Shown here: piece by piece, positions 53,957 to 63,206 of the stretch
How the letters are laid out: every line of letters starts with the position of its first letter
Position numbering within the stretch: position 1 is the first letter of the stretch
NCBI RefSeq assembly: GCF_002019605.1
Contig: NZ_KV917368.1
Location: 1,319,932-1,383,931 of the forward strand
Source of the DNA: Alkalihalobacterium alkalinitrilicum
Lineage (GTDB): Bacteria; Bacillota; Bacilli; Bacillales; Bacillaceae_F
Length of the DNA: 64,000 nucleotides
Direction of reading: 5' to 3'
Program-made: the position numbers and the translations under genes
Notes under the pieces: model-generated
Told to the model about the DNA's origin: nothing
Seen by the model: the letters and a program-made list of their open reading frames with translations, nothing else
Database searches by the model: none

Positions 53957-54178
53957 GAAGAATCTCTCCTCTAAATAATATTTAGGAATATTTACTTATA
54001 CTTTTAAATTTACAGTAAATTTCGATATTTCTCCATGGCGATTATAAATATTTTTGAAAAGTTACTTTGATTTAAAGTAAATGACTTATTACAAAAATAA
54101 GAACAATAGTAATTTTCCCCTATTATAACTTAGTTTAATGGGATATAATTATAATATCGATCTAGAGAGGGTGATTAT

Positions 54179-54361
54179 ATGAAGAAAAGTCTTTTTAATA
54201 CTGGTGATCAAGTTGTTATTAAAGCGTCGGATAAAACGGTAACTATCTCTAATTGTCAGTATGTAAAAAACATGAAAAGATATTCCTACACAGTGAAGGA
54301 ATATCCAACCACCTTTTTCTTTGAAGAAGAACTGTCAGAGCTAGAAGAAATAAGGAAATAA
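54179..54361 (+). CDS. Small basic protein
   Basis: The 60-residue protein starts MKKSLFNTGDQVVIKASDKT and looks like a small beta-barrel (SH3-like) followed by an acidic helix (FFEEELSELEEIRK). GAGAGGGTGA precedes the ATG at 54179. No family recognised. Confidence 0.6.
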   Translation: MKKSLFNTGDQVVIKASDKTVTISNCQYVKNMKRYSYTVKEYPTTFFFEEELSELEEIRK

Positions 54362-54399
54362 TATCCTTGGAATAAACTCCAATGTTAAATTTTTTAATT

Positions 54400-54439
54400 C
54401 TCGGGTGTTTTGGTGAATAGCCAGAAAAGAACATCCGAG
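54400..54439 (+). terminator. Terminator after small basic protein gene
   Basis: CTCGGGTGTT pairs with AACATCCGAG (one wobble), then TTTT. A second hairpin, AAGAGAATG/CATTCTCTT, lies at 54471-54497 and a third, GGAAACACC/GGTGTTTCC, at about 54555-54581. Confidence 0.65.
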
Positions 54440-54677
54440 TTTTAAACATTTTTATTTTCGCAAACTAAAAAAGAGAATGCCTTTTAAACATTCTCTTCTT
54501 TGTGTTCAAAATTTTTAAAAATTTTACGGTTATCCTATTTGCTTTCGTCTAGTTTGGAAACACCAAAGGCAAGGTGTTTCCATAACAATTTTTCGACTTA
54601 TAATTACAAAATACTAAGTGGATTTAGAAGTAGGAAATATTAGTGCTACTTGTAATAAAATAAATTAAAAAAGATCA

Positions 54678-55565
54678 CTAATCTAGGGATCTCATCGCAG
54701 GAGATGTTTTCTTTCTCATCCAAACGGTCAAAAAACCAAACCCGATTGGTACAAATGTTATTCCAATACCATAGTACGTTATCGAACTTCCTAATTTTTC
54801 AAGTTCTGTAATGTTTTCAGGTAAAAATGCTATGATAAATGATATAAAAACAATGGCTGTAGAAAGCCAAGATACCTTTTGGTGAGGGGAAAAAATATCA
54901 TTAATAATCTTTACTGCTAATAATTGATATAATGAAGTACTTGTAAATAAAGCCATAATCCAAATTACTAATGCAATACTTTGCAACCTTTCGAAAAACC
55001 CCCCAGGGACTTCTATCATACGAACGATTTCCATAAATGGAAAAGTCATATGTTTGACCGCTTCAATATTAAAAATAGAAAAAGTGCAGATGACAATAAG
55101 TAAAAAATTTAGTGTACATAAGATTAATATGAACGATTCCTTGAACTCCTTTACTTACAGCATACGAAGTAGTTAATAAGAAAACTCCAACTAAAATAGT
55201 GGCTGGTGTTCGGTCTAATAAGAACATATCGACTGAGATTTCCATTATTCGGGCTACAAGAGCAATGTTTATTATAAAATAAAATGCTAGCACACACCCA
55301 AAAAGTTTAGCAAACCACTTTCCAACTTTCCCTTTTAAATAAAATTGTAATAAGGTTTCACCTGGAAAATTACGTTGTAACTTAACGTACAGCATAATAA
55401 TGAATAGCATAATCATTCCATTTAGAATGAGAAAATCCATCCATCAGGTGTACCTAGTTCAGTTGCAAGAGTCCTAGGAGCAGTCATTATGGAACTAGAC
55501 ATAACTGTTGAAAGAAAAACAATTGACATCTCCCCAGACGTTACTTGGTAGTCTAAATTTGTCAT
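54678..55565 (-). pseudogene. GerAB-type spore germination permease, multiple frameshifts
   Basis: The reading starts at ATG 55565 (GAGGGAGAG upstream) with VTSGEMSIVFLSTVMSSSIM and PRTLATELGTPDGW. It shifts near 55440 to FLILNGMIMLFIIMLYVKLQ, and again in a T run near 55110 to LLIVICTFSIFNIEAVKHMT and FMEIVRMIEVPGGFFERL. Together these form the roughly ten-helix endospore germination permease (GerAB/YndE type) that senses germinants with GerAA and GerAC partners. No gerA or gerC partner gene is next to it. At least two shifts are needed to restore the protein. Confidence 0.8.
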
Positions 55566-55677
55566 TATTACTCTCCCTCTAGCATACCACCTGTTTTTTA
55601 AGCCTTACTATTTTTTGAAGATGTCTGGTTATTTATTCCTTGCTCCAGTAAACCATTTTCATCAAAGCCCCCTATCT

Positions 55678-55809
55678 TTAGACTCCTTTTGCCATTCTTT
55701 TCTGGAATGCTTCAAATACATCATCTAGTGTAATTAGTATCATATCCCCATTCTCTTCTAAAAAATCTGCAAGTTGTACAGTTGTACCATAATAAAAAAG
55801 GAGAGACAT
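55678..55809 (-). CDS. Small acidic protein, unrecognised
   Basis: The 43-residue frame starts at ATG 55809, 9 nt behind an excellent AGGAGG. The product reads MSLLFYYGTTVQLADFLEEN then MILITLDDVFEAFQKRMAKG, an amphipathic acidic protein. No family recognised; the strong ribosome binding site is the main support. Confidence 0.5.
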   Translation of the reverse strand: MSLLFYYGTTVQLADFLEENGDMILITLDDVFEAFQKRMAKGV

Positions 55810-55912
55810 CACCTAGTCCCTCCTGTTACAATGGTGTTACTAACGATATTTTAATTTTAACTACACTTACGTGAAATGAAATGACACTACTATTCAGATA
55901 GAACAGGTGGTA

Positions 55913-57067
55913 CTATGATAAGATTTCCTCTTTAGAGTTAATCGATAATTTGCTTTCTAATGCGTCAAGTGTTTGTCCTATCTCTCTTGCTAATACTTCA
56001 ATGACAGGGATGGTTACCGAGTTTCCAAATTGTTTGTATTGTTGCGCTTTACTCAATTTGGGAGGAAATGAGAAATGATCGACGCCATCTTTCATAAAAG
56101 CATAATTAATAAATCCTTGTAATTTCCCCCACTCTCTTGGTGTCATCATTCGAATTCCCTCATCGTTTAGTGGTGTTTGTTTTCCTTTCACTAAACTTCC
56201 GCCAATCCCATCCTGTGGATCATAAACTAAGTTTCGCTCTTTTCCAGAACCCCCAGTAGCTAACAGCGCATTTGAAACGGGGGTCTCTATTCCTGGTTCA
56301 TTCACAACGATATAACCGTATCCGTTTCCTTTATCTTTATGTCTACTTTTATGGTTTTTCAACGTTTGTAAATAACCAGAAGCAAGGTAATATTCTTTTT
56401 CCGCATTGAACTCTAGTAAGTCATTTAAATCTTTATATATCGGTTCTTCCAATCGTTTCTTTGGTAGTTCTTTCATGAATATAGTCTCAGTTAAAGAATG
56501 ATATCTATCTTTGTTAAAGCCAATGATATATACACGTGGTCGATTTTGCGGGAGACCGAAGTCTTTCGAATTAACTAAAAAATCTCGTGGATTAAATTCT
56601 ATTCCACCTGGGGCAATCTCATTTTCACGCACACCAACAACAGTATAATTCAATTCTTTCACAAGTACTTTTAAAATCGTGTCAAATGTATCCCCTTTTT
56701 TATGCCTGAGTAAACCTTCGACATTTTCTAAAAGAAAAGCTTTAGGCTTTGTATGTTTTAAGATATCAGCGATATCAAAAAATAAAGTTCCTCTAGTTTT
56801 ATCAATAAATCCTTCTTTCTTACCAGCGATACTGAACGCTTGGCATGGAAAGCCACCTAACAAAACATCATAATCAGTGTTTGCTACTTTTTGTTTAAAT
56901 TCATCAGTTGTTACATCATTGTATGGATCATCTCCATATAAATGTGTATATGTTTCACATGCATATTTATCTATTTCTGCCGCAAGGACCGTTTCGAATT
57001 GATTCGTAAGTTCGAACCCTCGTCGAATTCCTCCAATACCTGCGAATAAATCTATTGTTTTATACAT
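55913..57067 (-). CDS. DNA (cytosine-5) methyltransferase, solitary
   Basis: The 384-residue m5C methyltransferase has motif I TIDLFAGIGGIRRGFE, motif IV GGFPCQAFSIAG with the catalytic cysteine, motif VI LLENVEGLL, motif VIII LPQNRPRVYIIGF, motif IX (RMMTPREWGKLQGF) and motif X QYKQFGNSV. The target-recognition region between VIII and IX (about 200-300) decides the recognition sequence and cannot be read here. No restriction endonuclease, HTH controller or Vsr gene is adjacent, so it is a solitary methylase or the remnant of a restriction-modification system. Confidence 0.93.
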   Translation of the reverse strand: MYKTIDLFAGIGGIRRGFELTNQFETVLAAEIDKYACETYTHLYGDDPYNDVTTDEFKQKVANTDYDVLLGGFPCQAFSIAGKKEGFIDKTRGTLFFDIADILKHTKPKAFLLENVEGLLRHKKGDTFDTILKVLVKELNYTVVGVRENEIAPGGIEFNPRDFLVNSKDFGLPQNRPRVYIIGFNKDRYHSLTETIFMKELPKKRLEEPIYKDLNDLLEFNAEKEYYLASGYLQTLKNHKSRHKDKGNGYGYIVVNEPGIETPVSNALLATGGSGKERNLVYDPQDGIGGSLVKGKQTPLNDEGIRMMTPREWGKLQGFINYAFMKDGVDHFSFPPKLSKAQQYKQFGNSVTIPVIEVLAREIGQTLDALESKLSINSKEEILS

Positions 57068-57449
57068 TTAGTCCTCCTAGCAATTACATCAACTATTCAT
57101 ATTACCATATTAACATAATTATATTCTATTGATGTCACTCCATCTTTTATTATTTATTTCGTTTTGTTTTATTTACCAAATGGTACACTCTATTACTAGT
57201 TTATAAACAATCATTCACCATAAATGCACTTCTCATTATTTTTACTATAAAGGAAAAAACAAAAAGAAGGTAGTCAAAGCAACCTTCTAACTGAAAGATT
57301 AACGGTTTTCAAAGATGACTTCCTTTTGTAGCAAAATAATCAATTTTACCATATTAGTATAATTTAATACTACCATTTTCTTAAATATAGCCATATATGA
57401 TTCCTTCCTTTTAAAGCCATATAATTACTGTTGATCGCAGTTAGATTCC
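57068..57449. other. Intergenic region between methyltransferase and Rrf2 gene
   Basis: This holds the methyltransferase promoter side and an AGAAGGT/ACCTTCT hairpin at about 57266-57287 that may end the Rrf2 transcript. No gene was supported. Confidence 0.5.
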
Positions 57450-57908
57450 TCATTTTCTTTGATTATTCCATAATCCATTAAGCAGGTCCTCTTTTTCTGT
57501 TACTTTATTTTTTACCAAGTCCTCCAAGGTGATGTTCTCTAAAACATGTGCAACTGTATCACGAACAAGTCCCCATAAAGGTTTCAATGAACAGCTGCTT
57601 TCTAAGCTGCAGGGTTCATATGAAGTAACACTTACACACCCCATCGGAGCTAATGGCCCTTCAATTTTTCGAATGACTTCTCCAATACAAATGTTTTTAG
57701 GATTTTGACTTAAGCGATACCCACCACCAAAACCTCGCTTACTGGTAATGTATCCTAATTGTTTCAGTTGAATTAATATTTTTTCTAAATACGGTGATGG
57801 TAATTTGGTTAATGCACTTATTTCAGCAACAGTCATCACCTTCCCCGCGTTTTCACCAAGTGTAATTAATGCTCGTAATGAGTACTCTCCCTTACTTGAA
57901 ATCTTCAT
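57450..57908 (-). CDS. Rrf2 family regulator with three-cysteine cluster
   Basis: The 152-residue Rrf2 protein has an N-terminal winged helix (MKISSKGEYSLRALITLGEN, RGFGGGYRLSQNP) and the cysteine triplet in GCVSVTSYEPCSLESSCSL (residues about 92-110). The triplet is characteristic of IscR/NsrR members that bind a [2Fe-2S] cluster, unlike CymR. It could therefore sense iron-sulfur status, nitric oxide or oxygen. It lies between the SLC13 permease and the DNA methyltransferase; its 5' leader carries the same hairpin-terminator arrangement as the permease, which suggests a common control. Confidence 0.88.
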   Translation of the reverse strand: MKISSKGEYSLRALITLGENAGKVMTVAEISALTKLPSPYLEKILIQLKQLGYITSKRGFGGGYRLSQNPKNICIGEVIRKIEGPLAPMGCVSVTSYEPCSLESSCSLKPLWGLVRDTVAHVLENITLEDLVKNKVTEKEDLLNGLWNNQRK

Positions 57909-58010
57909 GTTACACCTCTTTTTTTTATAATAATCATGTTTGTGTTTCTATTTTTAATGACCGTTTAAAAGAAATACTTTCTCCACTAGCTTAGGAAATA
58001 TACCAAAAGA

Positions 58011-58057
58011 CTCATACTCTAAATAGAGTACGAGCCTTCGGTTGTCCGATCAGCACC
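58011..58057 (-). promoter_or_regulatory. Hairpin-plus-terminator leader upstream of the Rrf2 gene
   Basis: The minus strand reads GCTGAT, then a small hairpin TCGG-ACAA-CCGA, AGGCT, and a terminator stem CTCGTACTCT/AGAGTATGAG with TTTT. The order and spacing match the leader at 60095-60145, with compensatory changes in the small hairpin. It ends about 100 nt before the Rrf2 start codon. Confidence 0.5.
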
Positions 58058-58204
58058 TTGTTTAATATTTATAAAAATTAGTTTAGCAAAATATTATTCT
58101 TGTAATTCATATGAGTTAAGTTGGAATTAAGAGTTGTTACACTTCCTTCCAAAATCAAATATATTCACAAATAAAGAGTTCATCAGCATTGTATTAGGAG
58201 GAGC

Positions 58205-59980
58205 TTATACGATCCATACAAAATACACAATAAATACAGTAATAATTAAGTAAAGGATGTTTAATGGGATTCCGATTTTTAAGAAATCCGAAAATCGATA
58301 ACCCCCTGGTCCATAAACGATCAAGTTGGCTTGATATCCAATAGGTGTTGCGAAGCTAGCTGAAGCTGCAATGGCAATAGCTACAAAGAAAGCCATAGGA
58401 TCTACCGACAATTGCGTCGCGACTGCAAGAGATATCGGAACCATTAATACAGCAGCTGCATTATTAGTAATGACTTCGGTAAATATAGTCGTCAACAAGT
58501 AAACGGCAATGATTGCTCCTATCACACCTGCACCTTTTGTTATTTGAACAAAATGATTAGCGATCCATGCTGCAGCGCCTGTTTGATCAAGTGCAGTACC
58601 AATACCAATAGCACAAGCAATTAATAATAATACATCGAATTGGATATATTTCTTTGCACCTTCAATGGTAATGGTTTTCGTTATAAACAAAACAAAGACA
58701 GCTAAAACTGCTGCTTTAAACATGGGTAATATATTGAAAGAAGCAAGAAAAATCATAGTAATTAGGGTAGAAATGGCAATAATTGATTTTTTAGGGTCGA
58801 TAATTTCGGGTTCCTCTAATGGTGAAATAATATAGAAATCTCTAGAATTTGACCACCTATTCACAAATTCCTTATTAACTAAAAGTAACAATGTGTCTCC
58901 TGGTTTTAACACAATATCTCCAACCTTGTTATTAATTCGCTCATCATTGCGATGTACTGCCACCACCCCTGCACCATAGTAGCTACGAAACTTGCTTTCT
59001 TTTACGGTCTTTTGAATTAATAAAGACTGATGAGAAACTACTGCTTCTACTAAAGTAGCACTACCATTCTGTAAGTCTTCTAATCTCAAATGTGTACCTG
59101 TCTCAACACTTAGTCCCTTTATATTTTGTATTTCAACAATCGTCGATAAGACACCAGTAAAAATCAAACGATCATTGGCCATTAATTTCTTATATGAGGG
59201 GACCGAAGTTGTTCGTTCCCCATTTCTAATCAACTCAATTAAATAAAGCCCACTTAAATTCCTTAATCCTGCTCCTTCAATCGACCTTCCAATTAATGGT
59301 GAATTTGTCTCTATAGTAGCTTCAGCAAGATATTCCCTAACATCTTCATCAAAGGTTTCTTCTGAAGTCTTTCGGGAAGGCAGCAATTTATGTCCAACTG
59401 TAACCATATATAAAATTCCTAATAAACCTGCGGGTAAACTAACAATCGCTAATTGAAACATAGTAAATCCATCTAGTCCTTGTTCAAGCATAAATCCATG
59501 AATAACTAAATTCGTAGACGTACCAATTAATGTGAGTGTACCCCCAAAAATGGTAGCGTAAGATAAAGGAATTAAAAACTTAGATGGTGAAATATTTCGT
59601 TCTTTACACCACTTTCTGACAACTGGTGTAAACATAACAACAATAGGCGTGTTATTTAAAAAAGCAGATAGACTTGATATCGGCATCATCATTTGTAGAA
59701 GTGATCTTTTTTCGCTTTTACCTGAACCTAATGATTTTGTAACGATGTTATTTAAGACTCCACTTTGTTTAACCGCTCCAGCTACAATAAAAAGAAGAGC
59801 GACTGTTAACATCCCTTCATTGGAAAAACCTCTTAATGCATCGGTTGGAGATAATATTCCGCTCAATAACAATACAGCTAAAGCACTGGCTACTATAAAA
59901 TCTGGTCGAGCTACCTCTTTGATTAAACATACTAGCATTCCTAGTACAACTAATATGACAAATCCAATTTCAAACGTCAT
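58205..59980 (-). CDS. SLC13/DASS-type permease with two TrkA-C (RCK_C) domains
   Basis: The 591-residue protein has N-terminal helices with FLNNTPIVVMFTPV and GGTLTLIGTSTNLVIHGF (SLC13 signature). Two cytoplasmic RCK_C domains (about 205-375; SPLIGRSIEGAGLRN, VGDIVLKPGDTLLLLV) follow, then a second helical half with ITNNAAAVLMVPIS and SFATPIGYQANLIVYGPGGY. Proteins with this layout transport sulfate, dicarboxylates or other anions with Na+; the RCK_C domains may bind a regulatory ligand. It has its own consensus promoter at 60172-60200 and a hairpin-terminator leader. Confidence 0.88.
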   Translation of the reverse strand: MTFEIGFVILVVLGMLVCLIKEVARPDFIVASALAVLLLSGILSPTDALRGFSNEGMLTVALLFIVAGAVKQSGVLNNIVTKSLGSGKSEKRSLLQMMMPISSLSAFLNNTPIVVMFTPVVRKWCKERNISPSKFLIPLSYATIFGGTLTLIGTSTNLVIHGFMLEQGLDGFTMFQLAIVSLPAGLLGILYMVTVGHKLLPSRKTSEETFDEDVREYLAEATIETNSPLIGRSIEGAGLRNLSGLYLIELIRNGERTTSVPSYKKLMANDRLIFTGVLSTIVEIQNIKGLSVETGTHLRLEDLQNGSATLVEAVVSHQSLLIQKTVKESKFRSYYGAGVVAVHRNDERINNKVGDIVLKPGDTLLLLVNKEFVNRWSNSRDFYIISPLEEPEIIDPKKSIIAISTLITMIFLASFNILPMFKAAVLAVFVLFITKTITIEGAKKYIQFDVLLLIACAIGIGTALDQTGAAAWIANHFVQITKGAGVIGAIIAVYLLTTIFTEVITNNAAAVLMVPISLAVATQLSVDPMAFFVAIAIAASASFATPIGYQANLIVYGPGGYRFSDFLKIGIPLNILYLIITVFIVYFVWIV

Positions 59981-60094
59981 TGTTCACTCTCCCCTTACAA
60001 CTTAAGCTGTATAAATAACGTGTACTTTGAATGATTATTTAAATTTTTATCATAAATTCCGATATGTTTACTTGTATTTGATAAGCAAAAAAAA

Positions 60095-60145
60095 GCTAAT
60101 ACTTCAATACTAAGAAGTATTAGCCTTTGGTTTTTCCAATCAGCC
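60095..60145 (-). promoter_or_regulatory. Hairpin-plus-terminator leader upstream of the SLC13 permease
   Basis: The minus strand reads GGCTGAT, a small hairpin TTGG-AAAAA-CCAA, AGGCTAATACTTC, then a perfect 11-bp terminator stem (GCTAATACTTC/GAAGTATTAGC) with T8. It lies about 30 nt downstream of the predicted transcription start and 115 nt before the start codon, the position of an attenuator. Confidence 0.55.
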
Positions 60146-60158
60146 TATGTAAATCGCT

Positions 60159-60200
60159 TTAGTTTAATATTATATTATTCAAACTAAACAAAGTTGTCAA
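60159..60200 (-). promoter_or_regulatory. Permease promoter with overlapping palindrome
   Basis: TTGACA (60200-60195), 17 bp, TAATAT (60177-60172). An inverted repeat with arms TTTAGTTT and AAACTAAA spans the -10 region and is a plausible repressor site, for example for the Rrf2 protein encoded downstream. Confidence 0.6.
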
Positions 60201-60298
60201 GTAGGAATTAAAATTCAAATATTTATATAGTAGAATAAGAACTTGTAATTCCTATTCTCTATGGTTATAGTCCCGTTTTTATAGCTTATATTAAAGAA

Positions 60299-60329
60299 AG
60301 AAAAGCACAAAAATTTTATGTGCTTTTCT
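60299..60329 (-). terminator. Terminator after the amine-oxidase-like gene
   Basis: AGAAAAGCAC pairs with GTGCTTTTCT. Confidence 0.75.
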
Positions 60330-60347
60330 AGGAAATATGATTTATTT

Positions 60348-61646
60348 TTACTTGTTTAAAATTAATTTACAAACTTCGTAGGCACTAGAAAATGATAATT
60401 CTGATAATTGACCTTGGCCTTGGCACCAATCTCCAGCGAAAAATGTATTGCGGTAGTCTGGTAAGTAAATTGGCATTGCTTGTTGATGCATATTCCATTT
60501 AATCTCTTGTACTACAGCATTTTTTGATATTCGTGGCACAGTTAAATTCTCTCTCCATCCTTCAAAATGCTTATCATATAAGGCTTCAATTTGTTGTTTA
60601 TATTTTTCTAATGCTTCGCTATTTCCAATATCTTCTTCTTTTAAATAAGCTACAGCTTGAAGCAGTTGTCCTCCCTCTGGAGTACATGTTTCATCATAAT
60701 AAGAGATATCGGTAATAAACATCATATTTTTGCGATCGTAAATATAGGTAAAAGGACTTTCTACACGTTTGGAAAGGCCAATATCATAAACAAATACTTT
60801 AGAAGATTTATATTTAGCATAATGACTGACTATACTTTCTACTTCTGTCTCTTTAAATACTTTGAGTAACTCTTTTGGTGGAATACAGAAAACGAACTCT
60901 TCAGCTTCATACACTTCGTCTCCACAAATAATTTCGTTAACCTTATTTTCACTCGTAACAATTTGTTGAACTTTAGATTTTTCAAAAATTTCACCATCGT
61001 TGTCTTTAATGACACGGACAAATTCTTCAATTAATGATTGCCAACCACCACCAATATAGGCAACAGGCTTATTCGTAGTAAAAATTCGTTTGTAATATTG
61101 GAAGAAAACTTCTGAAGGAATTTCCTCAGGTTCACTTGTAAAGAAGTTAGAAGATGCTAGTGTTAACATCATTTTTTTAACGTCTTCACCAATATTTTGT
61201 TTTTCTAACCACTTTCCTATTGACTCATGAGGTGTTCCTGAATCAATATTTAACATTGTTTTAAATACTTCCCAAGCAAAGACAACTTTTCCTGGAGAAG
61301 ATAGTATTTTCGTTTTAAACAATCCTCTAACATTGGAAGGAACATGACTTAACTCTTCCCCAGAATCGTATCTCGCTTTATAGGGATTAAAATCTTTCCA
61401 CTGAATTTGGAGTTTAAGCTCATTTTCAAAGTTTTTAAGAATTGAAGTGTCTCGACCATAAATCGCGTGAGCTCCAAAGTTAAAGTTAAATCCTTTAATC
61501 GGTAAAGTTACAGCTCTCCCTCCTAACTTTCCGCGTTCTAAAAGTGCCACTTTTTTACCGTTGAATGAAAGGTAAGCTGCTGCCGCAAGTCCAGCAAGGC
61601 CACCACCGACAACGACGACATCATAAGACTTTCTGTGTTTCTCCAT
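60348..61646 (-). CDS. FAD-dependent amine oxidase / phytoene-desaturase-like protein
   Basis: The 432-residue flavoprotein opens with DVVVVGGGLAGLAAAAYLSF, an acidic end (LLERGKLGGRA), and has the C-terminal FAD motif NTFFAGDWCQGQGQLSEL. The GGRAVTLPIKGFNFNFGAHAIYG region resembles NAD(P)-binding amine oxidase and CrtI-type desaturase proteins. No carotenoid or polyamine genes are adjacent, so the substrate is open. Single gene with terminator at 60299-60329. Confidence 0.83.
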   Translation of the reverse strand: MEKHRKSYDVVVVGGGLAGLAAAAYLSFNGKKVALLERGKLGGRAVTLPIKGFNFNFGAHAIYGRDTSILKNFENELKLQIQWKDFNPYKARYDSGEELSHVPSNVRGLFKTKILSSPGKVVFAWEVFKTMLNIDSGTPHESIGKWLEKQNIGEDVKKMMLTLASSNFFTSEPEEIPSEVFFQYYKRIFTTNKPVAYIGGGWQSLIEEFVRVIKDNDGEIFEKSKVQQIVTSENKVNEIICGDEVYEAEEFVFCIPPKELLKVFKETEVESIVSHYAKYKSSKVFVYDIGLSKRVESPFTYIYDRKNMMFITDISYYDETCTPEGGQLLQAVAYLKEEDIGNSEALEKYKQQIEALYDKHFEGWRENLTVPRISKNAVVQEIKWNMHQQAMPIYLPDYRNTFFAGDWCQGQGQLSELSFSSAYEVCKLILNK

Positions 61647-61864
61647 GACTAACCTCCACTATTACTTCCTATCCATAAGTTATATATTCTTCAGTATTCT
61701 ACTTTAACTTCATAATGGAATACCTATTATATAATAGTACTCTAAATTCTAGAAATCAAAAGAACAGCTCTAGAAAGTCAGATGTTTCTTTTTTAGTGAT
61801 GGATATTCCACTTTTACACTCTTCATTTCCTACAATCTATTTAAAATCTACATAGGATGATGAA

Positions 61865-62437
61865 TCAGGAGATCTCAAATGGGATGGATCGATCTGTTTT
61901 CACTAGGAAAAAGAAAGGTCCTTTCAATAATCGTCTTCTAAACGGAACTTTAAAAAAAGTTAGAAAGAAAAATAATGAATAAAAAGAAAGGATCCATGTT
62001 ACAACTGGCTTTTTCGTTAGTAAATAACTGAATGAATACATTAATAAATAAATTAATCCCGACCAAAAGATATTCCACCCATGTTTAAACATTATCATAT
62101 TCTCTTTTACCGCAAAATGTTCTACCATTGTAGAACCAACTGTCCACTTGATGATATAGCTGAGCTTCCTAGGTAATGTTTCAGGAAATTTAGATAAAAA
62201 CGCAAGCACTAACAATGGTGTAATGAAAAATATATGCATCGATCTTAATATCCTCCAATGAAATCCTCCAGGAGGAAATTCCCAAAGTAAATATCGTTTA
62301 CATAGATAGTAATAAAAAGAATTGAAGAAACTTACGTATGCTAGACTTTTATAGTATTTAGGAAAGTATTTCCAAGTTCTTCCTGAAAGAGTAAGTAATA
62401 ATATTGGAATTAGTAGGAGGATTTGTTTCTGTTTCAT
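61865..62437 (-). CDS. CBO0543-family membrane protein
   Basis: The 190-residue protein has about five hydrophobic segments and the family pattern RILRSMHIFFITPLLVLAFL, LSYIIKWTVGSTMVEHF and MFKHGWNIFWSGLIYLLMY. Such proteins occur in multiple copies in Bacillus and Clostridium genomes; no function is known. The basic C-terminal tail (FRRRLLKG) may have drifted. Confidence 0.7.
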   Translation of the reverse strand: MKQKQILLLIPILLLTLSGRTWKYFPKYYKSLAYVSFFNSFYYYLCKRYLLWEFPPGGFHWRILRSMHIFFITPLLVLAFLSKFPETLPRKLSYIIKWTVGSTMVEHFAVKENMIMFKHGWNIFWSGLIYLLMYSFSYLLTKKPVVTWILSFYSLFFFLTFFKVPFRRRLLKGPFFFLVKTDRSIPFEIS

Positions 62438-62621
62438 TATAGTCTCCTTTAATATATTGGTAATAACATTATAATTTCCAATTAATTTACAATTATTCTA
62501 TTGGTTAGTTTAGTTCAAGTGACTTTTGAAACTTTATGATATAATTGCTAAAAAAATAACCGTTTAAAAGTTGAGTGTGTTATTATTGTTCTAAATATTC
62601 TAAAAATAGGGGTTGTGTTCT

Positions 62622-63116
62622 ATGAACGGTTATGATGAGAAAACGAAGCGTGTTTTAAAAGAGGTAAGTGAGTATTATGGGACAATCCCAAAAACCTATT
62701 ATGCTGTTGCTGATGCTGGAGTATTAACAAAACTTTGGTCGTTAGCAGGTGATACGTTTAAATCAGGTGCTGCTGACCATGAGGATAAAAGAATCTGTGC
62801 ATCTGTTGTTGCGCATACTCTTGGAATTCAAGAATTATTAGTAGCTCATTTAATGATATTAAAAAGATACGGCTGGAATAGAGCACAGTTTAATGACCTG
62901 TTAGAAGGGCAATACCCTCCACGTATGAGTGAAAAGCAAATTCTTCTAGCAAAACTAGCGAAGTCGTTAGCAATCAATCCAGCAAATGTGGATCGAGAAA
63001 CCCTTCGTTTACTTCAAGAATCAGGAACGTCAAAGGAAGCAATTGCAGAGATTATTGCCTTACATGGATTTGTTCGATACATGGCAACGTTTGTAAGTGT
63101 TTATGAAGTCGGATAA
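62622..63116 (+). CDS. AhpD/carboxymuconolactone decarboxylase-like protein lacking CxxC
   Basis: The 164-residue helical protein resembles AhpD-like alkylhydroperoxidase domains (SVVAHTLGIQELLVAHLMIL; AIAEIIALHGFVRYMATF). The CxxC pair that carries peroxidase activity in AhpD is absent: the corresponding stretch has ASVVAH. Peroxidase activity is therefore unlikely and the role is unknown. AGGGG precedes ATG 62622; the earlier in-frame start at 62613 is rejected. Confidence 0.65.
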   Translation: MNGYDEKTKRVLKEVSEYYGTIPKTYYAVADAGVLTKLWSLAGDTFKSGAADHEDKRICASVVAHTLGIQELLVAHLMILKRYGWNRAQFNDLLEGQYPPRMSEKQILLAKLAKSLAINPANVDRETLRLLQESGTSKEAIAEIIALHGFVRYMATFVSVYEVG

Positions 63117-63206
63117 ATTCACCACATAAAAATAGAGCCTTATCAATTCTTCATAGTACCGACCCCCAAAAGTTAGAGTAGAAAACTAACTTTTGGGGGT
63201 GTTTTT

